Below, in pieces: positions 1 through 11,270 of a stretch of 64,000 nt of DNA. How positions within the stretch are numbered: the first letter of the stretch is position 1; each line of letters begins with the position of its first letter. The position numbers and the translations under genes were made by a program. The DNA comes from Ganoderma boninense (lineage: Eukaryota; Basidiomycota; Agaricomycetes; Polyporales; Polyporaceae). The notes under the pieces are model-generated. The model saw only the letters and a program-made list of their open reading frames with translations. It searched no databases and was not told the DNA's origin. The DNA lies in contig CM035305.1 of the NCBI GenBank assembly GCA_002900995.3, positions 3,580,467-3,644,466 of the forward strand. The letters are read 5' to 3'.

Positions 1-328
1 TGCGGCGGAGCCCGAGGCGAGCTTATCCCTCGTCTTCAAGAAGACCTCGAAGATGGATAGAAGCGTTGCTGGCTTGACTGACAGGCGGTCGACCTGCGAT
101 TGGTCGTCGGGGTTGACACCGAAGGCCTCTCCAATGCATTGGACTACGAAGAGCCGGAGGGGGAAAGGAGAGAAGGGTCAAGATACGCGCTCGCGGGCCG
201 ATGCCAGACTCCGAGACGCACTGGCTACCTCCAAGCTCTCCTGGTCATCCTGTTTGACGGTGCCGTCGCGGATCGGATTGGTTGAGAAACTCGAGGATCG
301 AGAGGACAAGTCGCTGCTTGTTGGACAT
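1..328 (-). CDS. SGT2: SGT2/SGTA co-chaperone, N-terminal part
   Basis: Partial gene running off the left edge. Exon 1 is 328-222, intron 221-144, exon 2 143-1. The product starts MSNKQRLVLSILEFLNQ and, after the splice, reads VAIQCIGEAFGVNP, the N-terminal homodimerisation domain of yeast Sgt2 and human SGTA. Family knowledge: this domain binds the Get4/Get5 (BAG6) complex and hands tail-anchored proteins to the GET pathway in the cytosol; the TPR and Gln-rich parts lie outside the window. Exon 1 is one base too long: the family frame needs one base fewer near 271-277, and no intron fits there. PRP19 is divergent, 154 bp away. Family assignment is firm; whether the extra base is real is not known. 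Confidence 0.85.
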
Positions 329-482
329 GGTGGAGGGTCTGCAGAGAGTCTGTTTGGAGGCGAAGCGCGCGCGCCCAACAACCGCAAACACTCGGCCTTG
401 CAATCTGCGCGGTGGCATGTATCGGCGTCTACACCCCTCCTTGAGTGGTTCGTCTCGACACTCGAGCTACTCTCTCTTCAAA
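329..482. promoter_or_regulatory. Shared divergent promoter of SGT2 and PRP19
   Basis: Only 154 bp separate the two start codons, so both 5' untranslated regions and the core promoters must fit here. I see no clear TATA box. A GCGCGCGC run lies near 365-375. Confidence 0.6.
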
Positions 483-2129
483 ATGTCCTTCTTCTGCTCT
501 ATCTCTGGTGAACCGCCCCAGGACCCTGTCGTGTCCTCAAAATCTGGTCACGTGTACGAGAGGAGGCTGATTCTGAAGTACATTAACGAGAATGGAACCG
601 ACCCAATTACGGGAGACAAGTTGGAGGAGGGAGACCTTGTGACGGTCAAACCTAGTGCGTATTCGTATTTCATACCTCTTGCGTACTTTTCCGTGAAAAC
701 AAGTCATTTGACGGAACATTAACCGTACAGACCCAAAAGCGGCTCCACCGCGGCCACCAAATGCTAGCTCAATCCCTGCTCTTCTCCAGACCCTCCAAAA
801 TGAGTGGGATGCAGCCATGCTCGAGACTTTCGCGCTCAGGCAGCAGTACAACTCTCTTCGTCAAGAACTCAGTTATGCCCTGTACGCGCAGGACGCGGCG
901 CAACGCGTCGTGGCGCGTCTCATCAAGGAGCGTGACGCGGCACGAGAGTGAGTGTCCCATTTGAGCGTCTTCGCCTCGCTTGTCTAACAAAATGGTCCCC
1001 AGAGCACTCAGCAGCGTTGCTGCTACGATGAACGTGGAGGTGCCCGCTGCTGGTGGAGATGTGGAGATGGCAGAGTCGACGGAGGAGGCTGGTGGATTGG
1101 CGGCAGAGGTGGTAGAGCAGGTCAACCAGACCCATGCTGCTCTCTCCGCTACGCGCAAGAAGCGCAAGGCACCGGAAGGATATGCAACCGTTGAAGACGT
1201 CAAAGGTTACACCGCTAAGCATACTATCCCGTCACTCCATTCCCCCTCACCTTCGGGCATCAACTCCCTCGCCGTTTCTACCACCAACCCCTCCCAATTC
1301 CTCACCGGCGGAAACGACAAAATTGTGCAGCTATACGACAGAGAGACCGACAAGGTTCTTCAGACTCTTAAGGGCCACACAAAGAAGGTTCTCAACGTGA
1401 AGTTCCGAGAGCATGAGGGTGACAACACCCTCATCCTGTCCTCCAGTGCGGACAAGATCGCGAAGGCATGGACACACGACGCGGCCTCCGGCGAGTACAA
1501 GACTGCTGGTACTATCAGGACTCACAAGGGCGAGGTCACTGGTCTGGGTGTGCACCCAAGCTCAAAGTATTTGGCACTTGGCTCCGCCGACCGCACATGG
1601 TCCTTCCACGACCTAAACACCTTCCAGCAAGTTTTCCGTTCGCCAGAGTTCGAGGACCCCTTCACGACTCTCGAAGTCCACCCCGACGGACATCTGCTCG
1701 CGCTTGGCACGCCAGGAGGTGCCGTCCAGGTGTTTGACGTCCGGTCCTGTGCCCTCGCCGCGTCACTCGTTCCCTACGGACGTCTCGCCATTCACGGTCA
1801 ACACGCTTTCGTTCTCCGAGAACGGCTACCACCTCGTCGCGCCGGACTCGCTCGCGTCGGTCGCGATCTGGGACCTGCGGAAACCGAAGATCGCCAAGTC
1901 CATCGCGCTGGGCGAGTCGTTCAAGGTCAACAAGGTCGTCTACGACTACAGCGCGAACTTCTTCGCCATCGCGGGCAACGAGGGCCTGCGCGTCATCGCG
2001 CACAAGACGTGGGAGGAGCTCGTGCGCTTCGAGGAGGGCGGAGAGGTCTCCGACGTCGTCTTCGGCGCGCAGGGCCGGGAGATCTGGGGCGTCAGCGGAC
2101 GGGAGGTCAGGATCTGGGGCTCAGCGTAA
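483..2129 (+). CDS. PRP19: Pre-mRNA-processing factor 19 (U-box E3 ligase, WD40)
   Basis: Exons 483-654, 731-947 and 1003-2129. The protein opens with the Prp19 U-box ([18 protein letters not shown], then [13 protein letters not shown]), followed by the coiled-coil tetramerisation segment ([20 protein letters not shown]) and a C-terminal WD40 propeller ending in EVRIWGSA. Family knowledge: Prp19 is the ubiquitin ligase core of the NineTeen complex, needed for spliceosome activation, and also acts in DNA repair in the nucleus. Within the propeller the frame changes after [13 protein letters not shown]; removing one C from the CCC at 1772-1774 joins it to [17 protein letters not shown]. The stretch has no AG acceptor, so an intron cannot explain it. 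Exon 3 is one base over length. Confidence 0.92.
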
Positions 2130-2892
2130 AACCGTATGTAGATGCCGTCGATGTCGAGGCTCTTGAGACTCGGAGTCGAGTCGTCCGCTTGTCCTTATTG
2201 CTCAATGTTTGTTTTGTTGTGTGTACGATCCCTTGCCGTTCGGGTAGCTTGCTGATAGAACTCGAAGCTCCTGGGCAATGTCCTCGCGCCGTGCTGCGCT
2301 TCGCCCGGGTGAATTAGGCGAGCTTGCTGATGTCAGTGGGGGGTCCGGGTCCCGGCCGGACAACGACGTCAGCGTAGGATCTCGCAGGCATGTTTCATCT
2401 TGAAGATTGAACGTCGAATGCACGCGGCACTTCTCCGTTCTGCTCTGGTTCTACTCTTCTGACCATAATCGACATACGTATATCCATTGCTTCGGGCACC
2501 TTTCGCGTTCTAAGTCATGTCCAAACACTGACGCTAAGCACGGCTGGTATCGGCATGTACGCCTCTCTTGTTCTTGATAACGTGCAAAGGGCGCCAGGGT
2601 GCTTCGGGGCCCGGAAGGATTTGGCACATTTGGCCCTGAGTTTTGATGAGCGCATTGGTGTCATGTTACCGCTCCCCACGACCGATGTCCACAGCCGAAT
2701 ATCAATCCCTGTTCGTCGGGCCTCAAGTGCTCACGACAATGTCAAACCTAGGACCGCTCACCTCTTGCCCCACTTCCACTTTGCCTTGTCAGGCCTCTGC
2801 TTAACCTCTCTGCCGAAGCGCCATCCAGATTGAAATCACAGGACGACCCGTCCCCATAGCTCGACCAAGAGAAGCAGAATACGGTTCTTAAA
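2130..2892. other. Intergenic, PRP19 3' region and RTA1-like promoter
   Basis: About 760 bp with no recognisable gene, RNA or repeat. It should hold the PRP19 3'UTR and the promoter of the gene starting at 2893. Confidence 0.6.
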
Positions 2893-4546
2893 ATGCCATT
2901 CGTGGATTCAAGTCGGACCCTGTCCTCCATGGTGAACGCCTGGCTCTGCGCTGCGTTCGCCTGCTCTGTGTTGTTCGCGCCATCGGCCGAGGCAGCATAC
3001 ATGCCCGTACCATGGGTGTTCACGGATCCGAAGCACGATCCGTTTAACCCGCTGCGGTACATTGCGAGCAACACGCTCACGGCGATCGCGATATGTGAGT
3101 GCCTCTCTTCCGTGCGGTTGGTTGCGTCGGATGGGCCCGCGAGCGTTGAATACTGCGGTTGCCTTTCTGGGCATGGGTATGCTGCCACGAGAGCGGGGAA
3201 GTAACGAAGGCGGCGAAGTCCGCGAAGCGAGTTCCCTGTCTCGGACACTGTACCAGTACTGTACCCGTGCCAGTCGCTTGATGACGGCATTCGATACTTA
3301 CAGCGGGTCACTGGGTGCAGCAAGCTGTGGTTGCCCCTGCATTCGCTCGTTTCAGCTCTCTTTCAAGTTACTCTCCCTGGGTCCTTTGTGGTTCGGCTAA
3401 AAGTAATTGATCCAAGTGCTTACTGATACCTCGATCGCCCAGCCCTCGTCCTGTCTGTTGTGCTTATCCAGATCGCACTATATTGGAAGTACGGGGGCAA
3501 ATGTATGTTGTCGATGTTGATTGGAGAGCTTAGTGCGTACCATCAGGCTCATTCCACATCATCCGAATGCTAAAACAGGGCTCGTCCTAAGCGTGGACGA
3601 TCGGATTCGGGATTCGGTTCGGACTCCACTCAGACCCCGATAACGTTGGCCTGTACATCGCGTACTATTTGTTCATCGTGCTCTCCGTACGTCGGCTTTG
3701 TCTTGTCCCTATCCGAGCACGGGCTGACTCTCGCCCGCCGTTCGTCTGAAAGCCATGCGCATTCATCGCGTCTGAGTATATGCTTATGGGACGCATCGCG
3801 CGGTACATCCAGTCAAATAAGCATCTCCTTATCCCACCCCAGAAGATTACGGTGGTCTTTGTTGTTTCCGACGTCTCGACGTTTCTCGTGCAAGTACGCC
3901 TGGCATCTTCATCTTCATCTTACTTGCAACCGCATGGCTCACTAATCAACCTTGATGATCCACAAGGCCGCTGGAGCAGGATTGTCCATCTCAAAGAAGT
4001 CGGGTCTCTCGAAGATCGGAGAGCACGTACGTCTCTTGTACCCGGCGGAGGTTACGTCGTATATTCTACCGCTAATCGTTTCTGAACCAGATATTCTTGG
4101 CGGGACTAGCACTGCAGCTTGCATCGTTTTTCCTCTTTGTTGTGGTTGTCATACGCTTCCTTCTCCGCGTAGCCACCATGGAGCCCCACACTTGGCAGAA
4201 GGACGCCGAGAAACCGTGGCACAAGGACTGGCGCACACTCTCCTATGTGCTTATCGTGAGTTCCATCGGTATCATGGTGAGTTGGACAGCAAGAGCCCCA
4301 TTTGACTCCGAGCGCTGACTGTCAAGCTCCTATCTGCCCCAGATACGTTGCGTGTATCGTGTAACGGAGCTCTCACAAGGATATCGTGGATATCTCGCGA
4401 CAACAGAAGGCTTCTTTTACGGCCTCGATTCGCTCCCGCTTTTGATTGCGGTGGCGGTATATGTGCCGTTCTGGCCGGCACGGATGATACCTGGGCTCGA
4501 CCAGTTAGCTGACGGCGATACCCCCGCGAAGGATGGAGAGGCTTGA
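2893..4546 (+). CDS. RTA1-family seven-helix membrane protein
   Basis: Seven exons: 2893-3094, 3443-3532, 3592-3686, 3753-3893, 3967-4026, 4091-4276, 4343-4546; about 325 aa. The spliced product has about seven hydrophobic segments and the signatures of the fungal RTA1 family: IGFGIRFGLHSDPDNVGLYI, FIVLSPCAFIASEYMLMGR, then FRAMED helices SKIGEHIFLAGLALQ, YRVTELSQGYRGYLATTE and the late EGFFYGLDSLPLLIAV. Family knowledge: RTA1, RSB1 and relatives are fungal plasma-membrane or vacuolar proteins linked to resistance to aminocholesterol and release of long-chain bases; the substrate of this one cannot be told from sequence. A hydrophobic N-terminal stretch (residues 16-35) may be a signal peptide or first helix. 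No sign of damage. Confidence 0.88.
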
Positions 4547-5333
4547 CGTTGGCGGCCCATACCCTATCCAGAGAGAGAGTCTTGTGTCTATTGGAACAGA
4601 TTGGAACTTGGATAGAACGTACTTACTTTGAGATCTGTTCGATCATGACATGCTTTATCAATGCCTGTCCCTGGGGTAGCGGGGGTGGGGGCAGTTAGAA
4701 ATTCTGGGAGAAGCATGGCGAGCCTTGTGATGCCCGACCGGTGATGTCTTTTGGAGCGCTGTCCATCAGATTGTGGGGAAGTCGTGGGGTTGCAGAACGG
4801 CGTCCGCTGTTTACTGGAATTTGATAGGTGGGTCTAGATATAGGTTTGCAGCACCTGATGACTGTCTCTACCGTTCTGCTCCGAGGGTTCCCAGTACCTT
4901 CTGCGTGAGAGTGAACAGGGATGAAGAACGGCGTCCACCTGCGTCGTGCTGGGATTGAGAGCCTCGGAGGAAGGGCGAAAGTGGAAGGCAGGCACGGTGA
5001 CGATCGTTGCCGCCGCGTGCCGAGGTGGTGAGAGGGCGTGGGAGAGCGTGAAGTAGCTCATGTTTCCTTTTTGGGGAGTTTGGGGAAGGGTGAAGTAGGG
5101 TTAGGGGCAGCGGGAATTGGGCGCCGACGTCAGCGAAGGCTCCCCAACGAAATCGAAATAGCTGGGCAATAGAGTTCGCGGGTCTGGCCCAGCCGTGCGA
5201 CGACGGTGACGAGCCCGAACGCGATCCGTGGGGAACGCCGCCTCCGCCTCTCCTTCCTTCACCACCATGGCCGCAAATAAAGGTCCGTACAACGCCCCTC
5301 CTCGCCCCTCCACCTCCCGTTCTCCACGCGACC
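4547..5333. other. Intergenic, RTA1-like 3' end and Nudix promoter
   Basis: Nearly 790 bp without a recognisable gene. An ATG at 5267 opens a short frame that stops at once and is not the Nudix start. Confidence 0.5.
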
Positions 5334-6939
5334 ATGGTCCAGTCTGACCCCCAACCCCCAGAGCCGAGTACCGTTGTCCCCTTGCTCTCCAGGGCACTCC
5401 ATCGCATCCGCTCAACCCCACCGCGCATTATCGCCTCGCCTGCTACCCGTATGTTCATGTTATCATGTACACAAACCGCCCTGTTCGCTCACACCTCTCG
5501 TCTGCTCAGAGCCGCGTCGCGCCGCGGTAGCAATCATCATTCGCGTCACTCCCCCGCCCTCCTACGTCCCTCCCCAACAACCCGCTACGGACGGCGGCTC
5601 TCCCGCTAATGTCCCCGCGCCCTCTCTTACCGAGTTCTTCCAACTCGACTGGGTCAATGCTCCCGGCGCGCGGCCCGAAATCCTCTTCCTCCGCAGAGAC
5701 AAGCCCGACTCTGCATCCGACAGCGGCCGCATGAGCGGTAGTGGCCCAATTGCGCGCGAGGCCCACGTCGCCTTCCCAGGTGGCAAGACAGAGGAGGGCG
5801 ACGAGGGTGGTCTCTACACTGGTGAGTACTTGCCGATGGATGCTGCCGTTTGCGGTCGACAGATGACGCATACACTACGTCGAATGCGCGGGTTATCTTT
5901 GTCTTCCCGCTTCTCTTGGTTGGCGAACCCTGAACACTAAACCCTCCTTTGATTTGACAGCTATGAGGCAGACATGGGAGGAAATTCGGCCTGGACCTGG
6001 CAGAGTCGTCGTACACCCCCATTGGCCAGCTCGATGATCGCGAAATTACGACCTCTCTCGGCAAGCGTCTTCTGATGATTCTCTCCCCATTCGTCTTCCT
6101 CCAACTGTCACCCCAAACTACGCCTGTGGATCCCTCGCCCGGCACAACTCTCCACTGGGTTCCCTTAGCCGCGCTTCTCCCTCGTCCTGTCGGCGACGGA
6201 CCACGCTGGTCGTCGGTGTCTGTCGACGCGTCTTCGCGGTTGGCACCCAGGCATTCGACCATTCTACGCCTTTTAGTGCGGCTGTTGGTCGGCAGCATGA
6301 AGTTTCCCGCCATCCTCATCCCCGCTGGCGCTGTATCTTCCGCTTCCTCCGAGAGAACCGATGAAAAGGCCATTGACGCCAAGAGGGCACAGTTGGAGGG
6401 CAATGGACCTTCGCCGATGAAGCGCCAACATTCCTTCCGTTCACGGCATGGGCACGATGATGAAACGCTAAAGCTGTGGGGTCTTTCTCTCGGCATGACG
6501 CTCGATCTGCTTGCGCACATGGCGCCGCCCGAGGTTCGACTGGGAGGTGCGGGAGCGCTGCTCTTGCCACCGGATGTCGAGTCGGAGTTGTTGAGGGTGC
6601 CTGTGATGGCACCAAGCCTGGCAAGCGTATTCCCCCGGTTCGGGTACCCCGACGTGAACTTCTGGATCTGGGTATTCGGCAAGAGGTACCGGGCCGTGAT
6701 CAGAGGTTGGGAGTCGAGCGTGCGTTCTGGGGGGACCAACGATCGAAGGTGTGTCTTGCCGTGGGACATCACTTCGAAGGAAGATGGTGACTAGACGTGT
6801 TAGAATTAACTGGACGGGTTCCGCCCTGACCACGTTCTATGCGGCAGTACGCAAGGCACTGGTCGTCGTAATCATCGTCCGCGCAATCTGGGTTCTCCTG
6901 GGTCTGCTATGCGGCGGTTGGTTGCTCTTCATGCGGTGA
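5334..6939 (+). CDS. Nudix hydrolase with C-terminal membrane anchor
   Basis: Exons 5334-5448, 5510-5821, 5961-6748 and 6804-6939. The Nudix box is split by the second intron: AFPGGKTEEGDEGGLYT before it and AMRQTWEEI after it, matching G-x5-E-x7-RE-x2-EE-x-G. The last exon encodes INWTGSALTTFYAAVRK followed by a strongly hydrophobic helix (VVVIIVRAIWVLLGLL) close to the C terminus, so the enzyme is probably a tail-anchored membrane protein. Family knowledge: related CoA/nucleotide-diphosphate hydrolases cleave X-diphosphate bonds; the substrate is unknown. Inside the box one extra base near 5987 breaks the frame right after EEI, where the family continues GLDLAESSYTP. Exon 3 is one base over length and no intron fits. 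Confidence 0.82.
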
Positions 6940-7585
6940 TCCTTGTGATGAGCGTGTTCATTGTTCTGTCATTTCACCTTCCTCACCGCTCATTGAGAAT
7001 GTTGTCGCATCATGTGTTATTTCCTCCATCGGCCCCGCATGTATGAGAGTTTGTACGAATTTCCTGCCGTGTTGTTTTACCTCTATGATCGCCTTCAACC
7101 GCGCCACCCTCCACTCCTGTTCGTCTTCTACTTTTCATTATCATTATCGACGGAAAACCCTGCATACATACGCGTACCTGGTCTCGCCACAGTTTGGACT
7201 TCGATCGTGAATTGTCGGACTAGATGGGTTATTATTCCAGAACATGTGTTTGATACAGATTCCGTGTAGGGATAGGCAAAACGCAGTAGAGAAGATTGTT
7301 GGGCTCTACTAGACACGACTTATGATGATACACGACCTTTGATCGCAGGTGCTCGAGTGCAAACCTTGGGGAGTGGGCGAACCTTGAGCTTGAGGAACGG
7401 GCCCACGTGATGGTACGCGAGACGCGTCGTGTCAAATCTGCCGGAGTTGGCCAGAGCACACAGCGCGTTGCGGCAGCCTGCAGGCCACCCTCACGCGCCC
7501 CTCTCTCCTTGTCCGCTCCCACACCCTTATCCGTTCCTCTTCGCTCCTCTCATGCTCGCTGGCTTGAGGGCCGCATACGGGCATC
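6940..7585. other. Intergenic between Nudix and PIF1 genes
   Basis: About 650 bp. It contains only short open frames without family features. The pyrimidine-rich stretch near 7500-7560 just upstream of the PIF1 start is typical of fungal promoters. Confidence 0.5.
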
Positions 7586-10500
7586 ATGGCAAAAAACAAG
7601 TACTATGCAGTCCACAATGGGAGAGAGGGTACCCAGATCTATACAGAATGGGAGCAGGTGCGCCATGCATTCCCTTTGTCCGCCGCTGACGTTTGATTGT
7701 TCTGTCGGTGCTCCCAGTGCAAGGCCAACGTCAGTGTTCATATTCATTACATCGAATGACATCGGCCGGATTTTGGATGCCAATGCACCTTTGTGATAGG
7801 TCTCTCGTGTCCCGGGCGTGATCTACAAGGCCTTCCGTTCGGTGTCAGAAGCACAGGCGTGGCTGCAGGGCATCGCGGACGCCACTGCAAACGACGCCGC
7901 TCCACCGTATGGGCGTGCGTTCCGTTCAGTTCAGTTCATGCGTTTGTGAGGATGCTGCTCTGACCGTTCTTCACGCCACTAGAACTTGCGGCTCCGGCGG
8001 CGCCACCCTCAACACAAAGGTATGGCGACCCTGGACCCTCCACGGTTAGGGCCGCTCAGCAGCGGAACGCGCCCCAGTACCCCGTCAAGCGGGAGATCAA
8101 GGAGGAGGACGAGTACGATGCGTATTTCGACGACATCGAAATCCTGCCCGGTCCGCCACCGACCGGCGGACAGTCCACGCCTCAGTCGTACGCCGGCGAG
8201 TACGAGTGGGATTCCGACATTGAGATGCTCGACGGCCCGCCCCCGAGCCTTAGTAGGGCGCAGACCGCGCCCGCTAGTGTGCACGTAAAGGACGAAGATT
8301 ACGACGACGTCGAGATCCTTGACGGTCCTCCACCACACAGCGCTGCACGAGCGAGCATGCCCCCACTCCGTCAAGGGTCTCAGGTCCCCGGCCTACCGCC
8401 AGCGGGAGCAGACGAGGACGCCCCTCCCCTGACGGCGCCGGAGAGCATGCTTGTCGCGGGACCGGTGCACGAGATCGAGCTGTCGCCCGAGCAGCTGTAT
8501 GTGCTGTCGAAGGTGCAGCACGGCGACAGCGTGTTCTTCACGGGGTCCGCGGGGACGGGCAAGTCGGTGCTCCTCCGGGAGATCATCAAGGCCAAGGGCG
8601 GGCGGCCGAGCCTGCGGCTGGGGATCACCGCGTCGACGGGGATCGCGTCGGTCAATATCGGCGGGTGCACGCTGCACTCGTGGGCGGGCATCGGGCTGGG
8701 GAAGGAGGACAAGGAGGCGCTGGTGGCGAAGATATACGGCATCGCGAAGAAGGCGTTCAAGGAGGAGCAGCAGCGGAGGAAGGCGCTGCAGGCGAGGAAG
8801 CATAGGGGAGAGCGATTGACCGCTGAAGAGATCCAGTTCTTGACGAACAACGTGGACGACACGCGGAAGTCGAAGATTTTGGACCGTTGGAGGAAGGTCG
8901 AGACACTGATCATTGACGAGAGTGCGTTCGGCTTCGTTGGCATATCCGTGTATGCGCGTGTAGGTGCTGATGACAAGCAGTCTCTATGATTGACGGGAAA
9001 CTCTTCGACAAGCTGGTGAGTAGACTTGGCTTCGTGTTCGTCTTTCAGGTAAGCTGACGGTAAGGTTCTAGGAATATATTGCGCGTACCCTCAGGAAGAA
9101 CAACTATCCGTTCGGTGGGATCCAGGTTTGTACCAGCTCACATTCTCTTGCTGGCCCTTGCCTCACGGGGCTCTCTAGCTTGTTCTCTCTGGCGACTTCT
9201 GTCAGCTTCCCCCAGTTCCGGACAAGTCACCATCCGGGGCACAGATCGCAGCCTGTTTCGCGTTCGACTCGAAAACTTGGCCTCAATGCGTGGGCGACCC
9301 CATTGTTCTTAAGAAGGTGTTCCGGCAAAAGGATCAGAGTGCGTATACGCAGACATTCATGTCGTTGCATTGCTTGTCTGAAGAGACGGGCTGAACAGAG
9401 TTCGTCGACATGTTGAACGCCATGCGTTTCGGAAAGATGGATGCGCAGGCCACGCTCTCGTTCAGAAAGCTCTCGCGCCCTGTCCAGTATAATGACGGCA
9501 TCGAACCCACCGAGCTGTAAGTTTCTTCACAATTGGGCCGTAGTGGGGAGTGTTAACTTCACCTTGATCCTGTATCGCACTGTCCATAGCTACCCTACGC
9601 GTAGTGAGGTGGAATCCGCCAACTCCGTGCGACTGGCCAGGTTGGCAGGCCAGCCGAAGGACTACCCTGCGAAAGATTCTCCAGGACGAGACGAGCATGG
9701 GAACCCATTCCCCTTTGAGCGTGTTGAGCGCGCTCTCAGAGACATGATCGCCCCGAAGAAGCTTCCCCTCAAGGTCGGGGCGCAGGTGATGTTGATCAAG
9801 GTGCGTCTGCCACATTACAACACTTCAGATCCCACCTGTATGGACTCATGCGCGCCCGTTGTGCACTGTGACAGAACATCATCCAAGGCCTGCTCGTAAA
9901 CGGCTCCATCGGCAAGGTGGTCGGGTTCTACAAGCCGCGCGACGCGGTCGCGATGGGTGCGCAGATCGCCCTCCCGGAGCTCGCACAGGAGATACAGAAC
10001 AACCCCGCCGTCGCGCCGATCGGGAGGCAGGAGCGGGAGCAGCAGAAGGAGCAGCGCGAGCAGAAGCTCAAGAAGCTCCTCGCGATCAACACTGTCTGGC
10101 CGGCGGTGCAGTTCGCCAACGGCCCGCTGATGCTCTGCGTGCCGCTCTCGTTCGAGAGCATGAACGCTGACGGGGGCATCGAGGCTGTCCGGGAGCAGGT
10201 CTGTGCTAGTTTCTATGCACGCTTTGGTGCGGAGGATCTGAATGAGACACCGTACAGGTGCCGCTGATCCTTGCCTGGGCGTTGAGCATTCATAAGTCCC
10301 AAGGTCAGACCTTGGAGCGCGTGCGCGTGGACTTGAACAGGATCTTCGAGAAGGGACAGGGTGAGCACGTTTTCGCAAGGGATCGTCCGCACATACACCG
10401 AAGTGGCGTCTATAGCGTACGTCGCCCTTTCCAGGGCGACTCGTCTGGAGGCATTGCAAGTCCTCAACTTCGACCCAGCCAAGTGCGTGAATCCTACTGG

Positions 10501-10676
10501 TCTGCCACACTTGAATTTCGTTTTGATTGCTGTTTAGGGTACGCGCACACCCGCGTGTCCTGGAGTGGATGGCCGAGCACGACAGCAAGGTCCCTGACGC
10601 TCCAGACGGGCAAGTTTCCAACCGACATGAGGTTGACATCGACGAGGACCTTGAGCTGTGGCAGGATATCCTTTGA
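7586..10676 (+). CDS. PIF1: PIF1-like DNA helicase with N-terminal viroplasmin domain
   Basis: Thirteen exons: 7586-7657, 7718-7729, 7800-7914, 7983-8921, 8981-9015, 9072-9125, 9179-9338, 9399-9516, 9590-9800, 9875-10198, 10258-10360, 10416-10482, 10538-10676; 782 aa, frame intact. Residues 1-60 ([42 protein letters not shown]) form the viroplasmin/RNase H1 N-terminal hybrid-binding domain. An acidic linker follows (repeats of DDxEILxGPPP), then Pif1 helicase motifs: GSAGTGKS (Walker A), [30 protein letters not shown] (Walker B), [35 protein letters not shown] and [10 protein letters not shown]. Family knowledge: Pif1 is a 5'-3' helicase that unwinds G4 DNA and RNA-DNA hybrids in nucleus and mitochondria. 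The hybrid-binding domain suggests targeting to R-loops; that is inference. Confidence 0.93.
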
Positions 10677-11270
10677 TCTACTGGAATTTTACTGGGTGCC
10701 CTATCTTCGCACATTCTGCTCTCTTTTTTTGCTTTGTTCGCTCTTTGTTTTTGAACATGACGCTGTCCTAAATCACATCTCCACCACATCACTACCCGAA
10801 GTTGAATTCGCTACGACCAATGTATTTATTATCTTTTGATATGTATGCTGCATCGCCTACGCACCACCCATGAAGGGCAACTTGAAGGCCCAGAAGTAGG
10901 TAATAGATTCATACAATACATACGCTAGAATACGAGTACGCCAACACACATGGTATGTAGGGAGGTTGGCAAGGACAAACAACACGCGTATACGTATGCA
11001 TGCAACAAGTCGATAATCCAGCCGCCTACATAGATCGCCTGGCGGGAACCGATGTCAAGAAGGGGAGGAAGACGCATGGGGTGTACTACAAATCGAACAA
11101 GAAGCTAATGCAACATAATAATGAGTACACACAAACCGAAGGTACTGCTAAGAAGTATCCAATGCGGTCATTACATCTCGTGGCAACATCGTCTCGCGCA
11201 TTCGTTAGTTAATAGATGATAGGTGATAATCATGCATGGTTGTGCGTATCCGGGCAAAGTGGGAAAGCGT
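10677..11270. other. Intergenic between convergent PIF1 and RhoGAP genes
   Basis: About 590 bp holding the two facing 3' ends; AT-richer than the genes, with no recognisable feature. Confidence 0.5.

Noticed and set aside
7586..10676. Helitron origin of the PIF1-like helicase
   Set aside because: No Rep/HUH domain is present, it has thirteen introns and an N-terminal viroplasmin domain, so a cellular PIF1 gene fits better.
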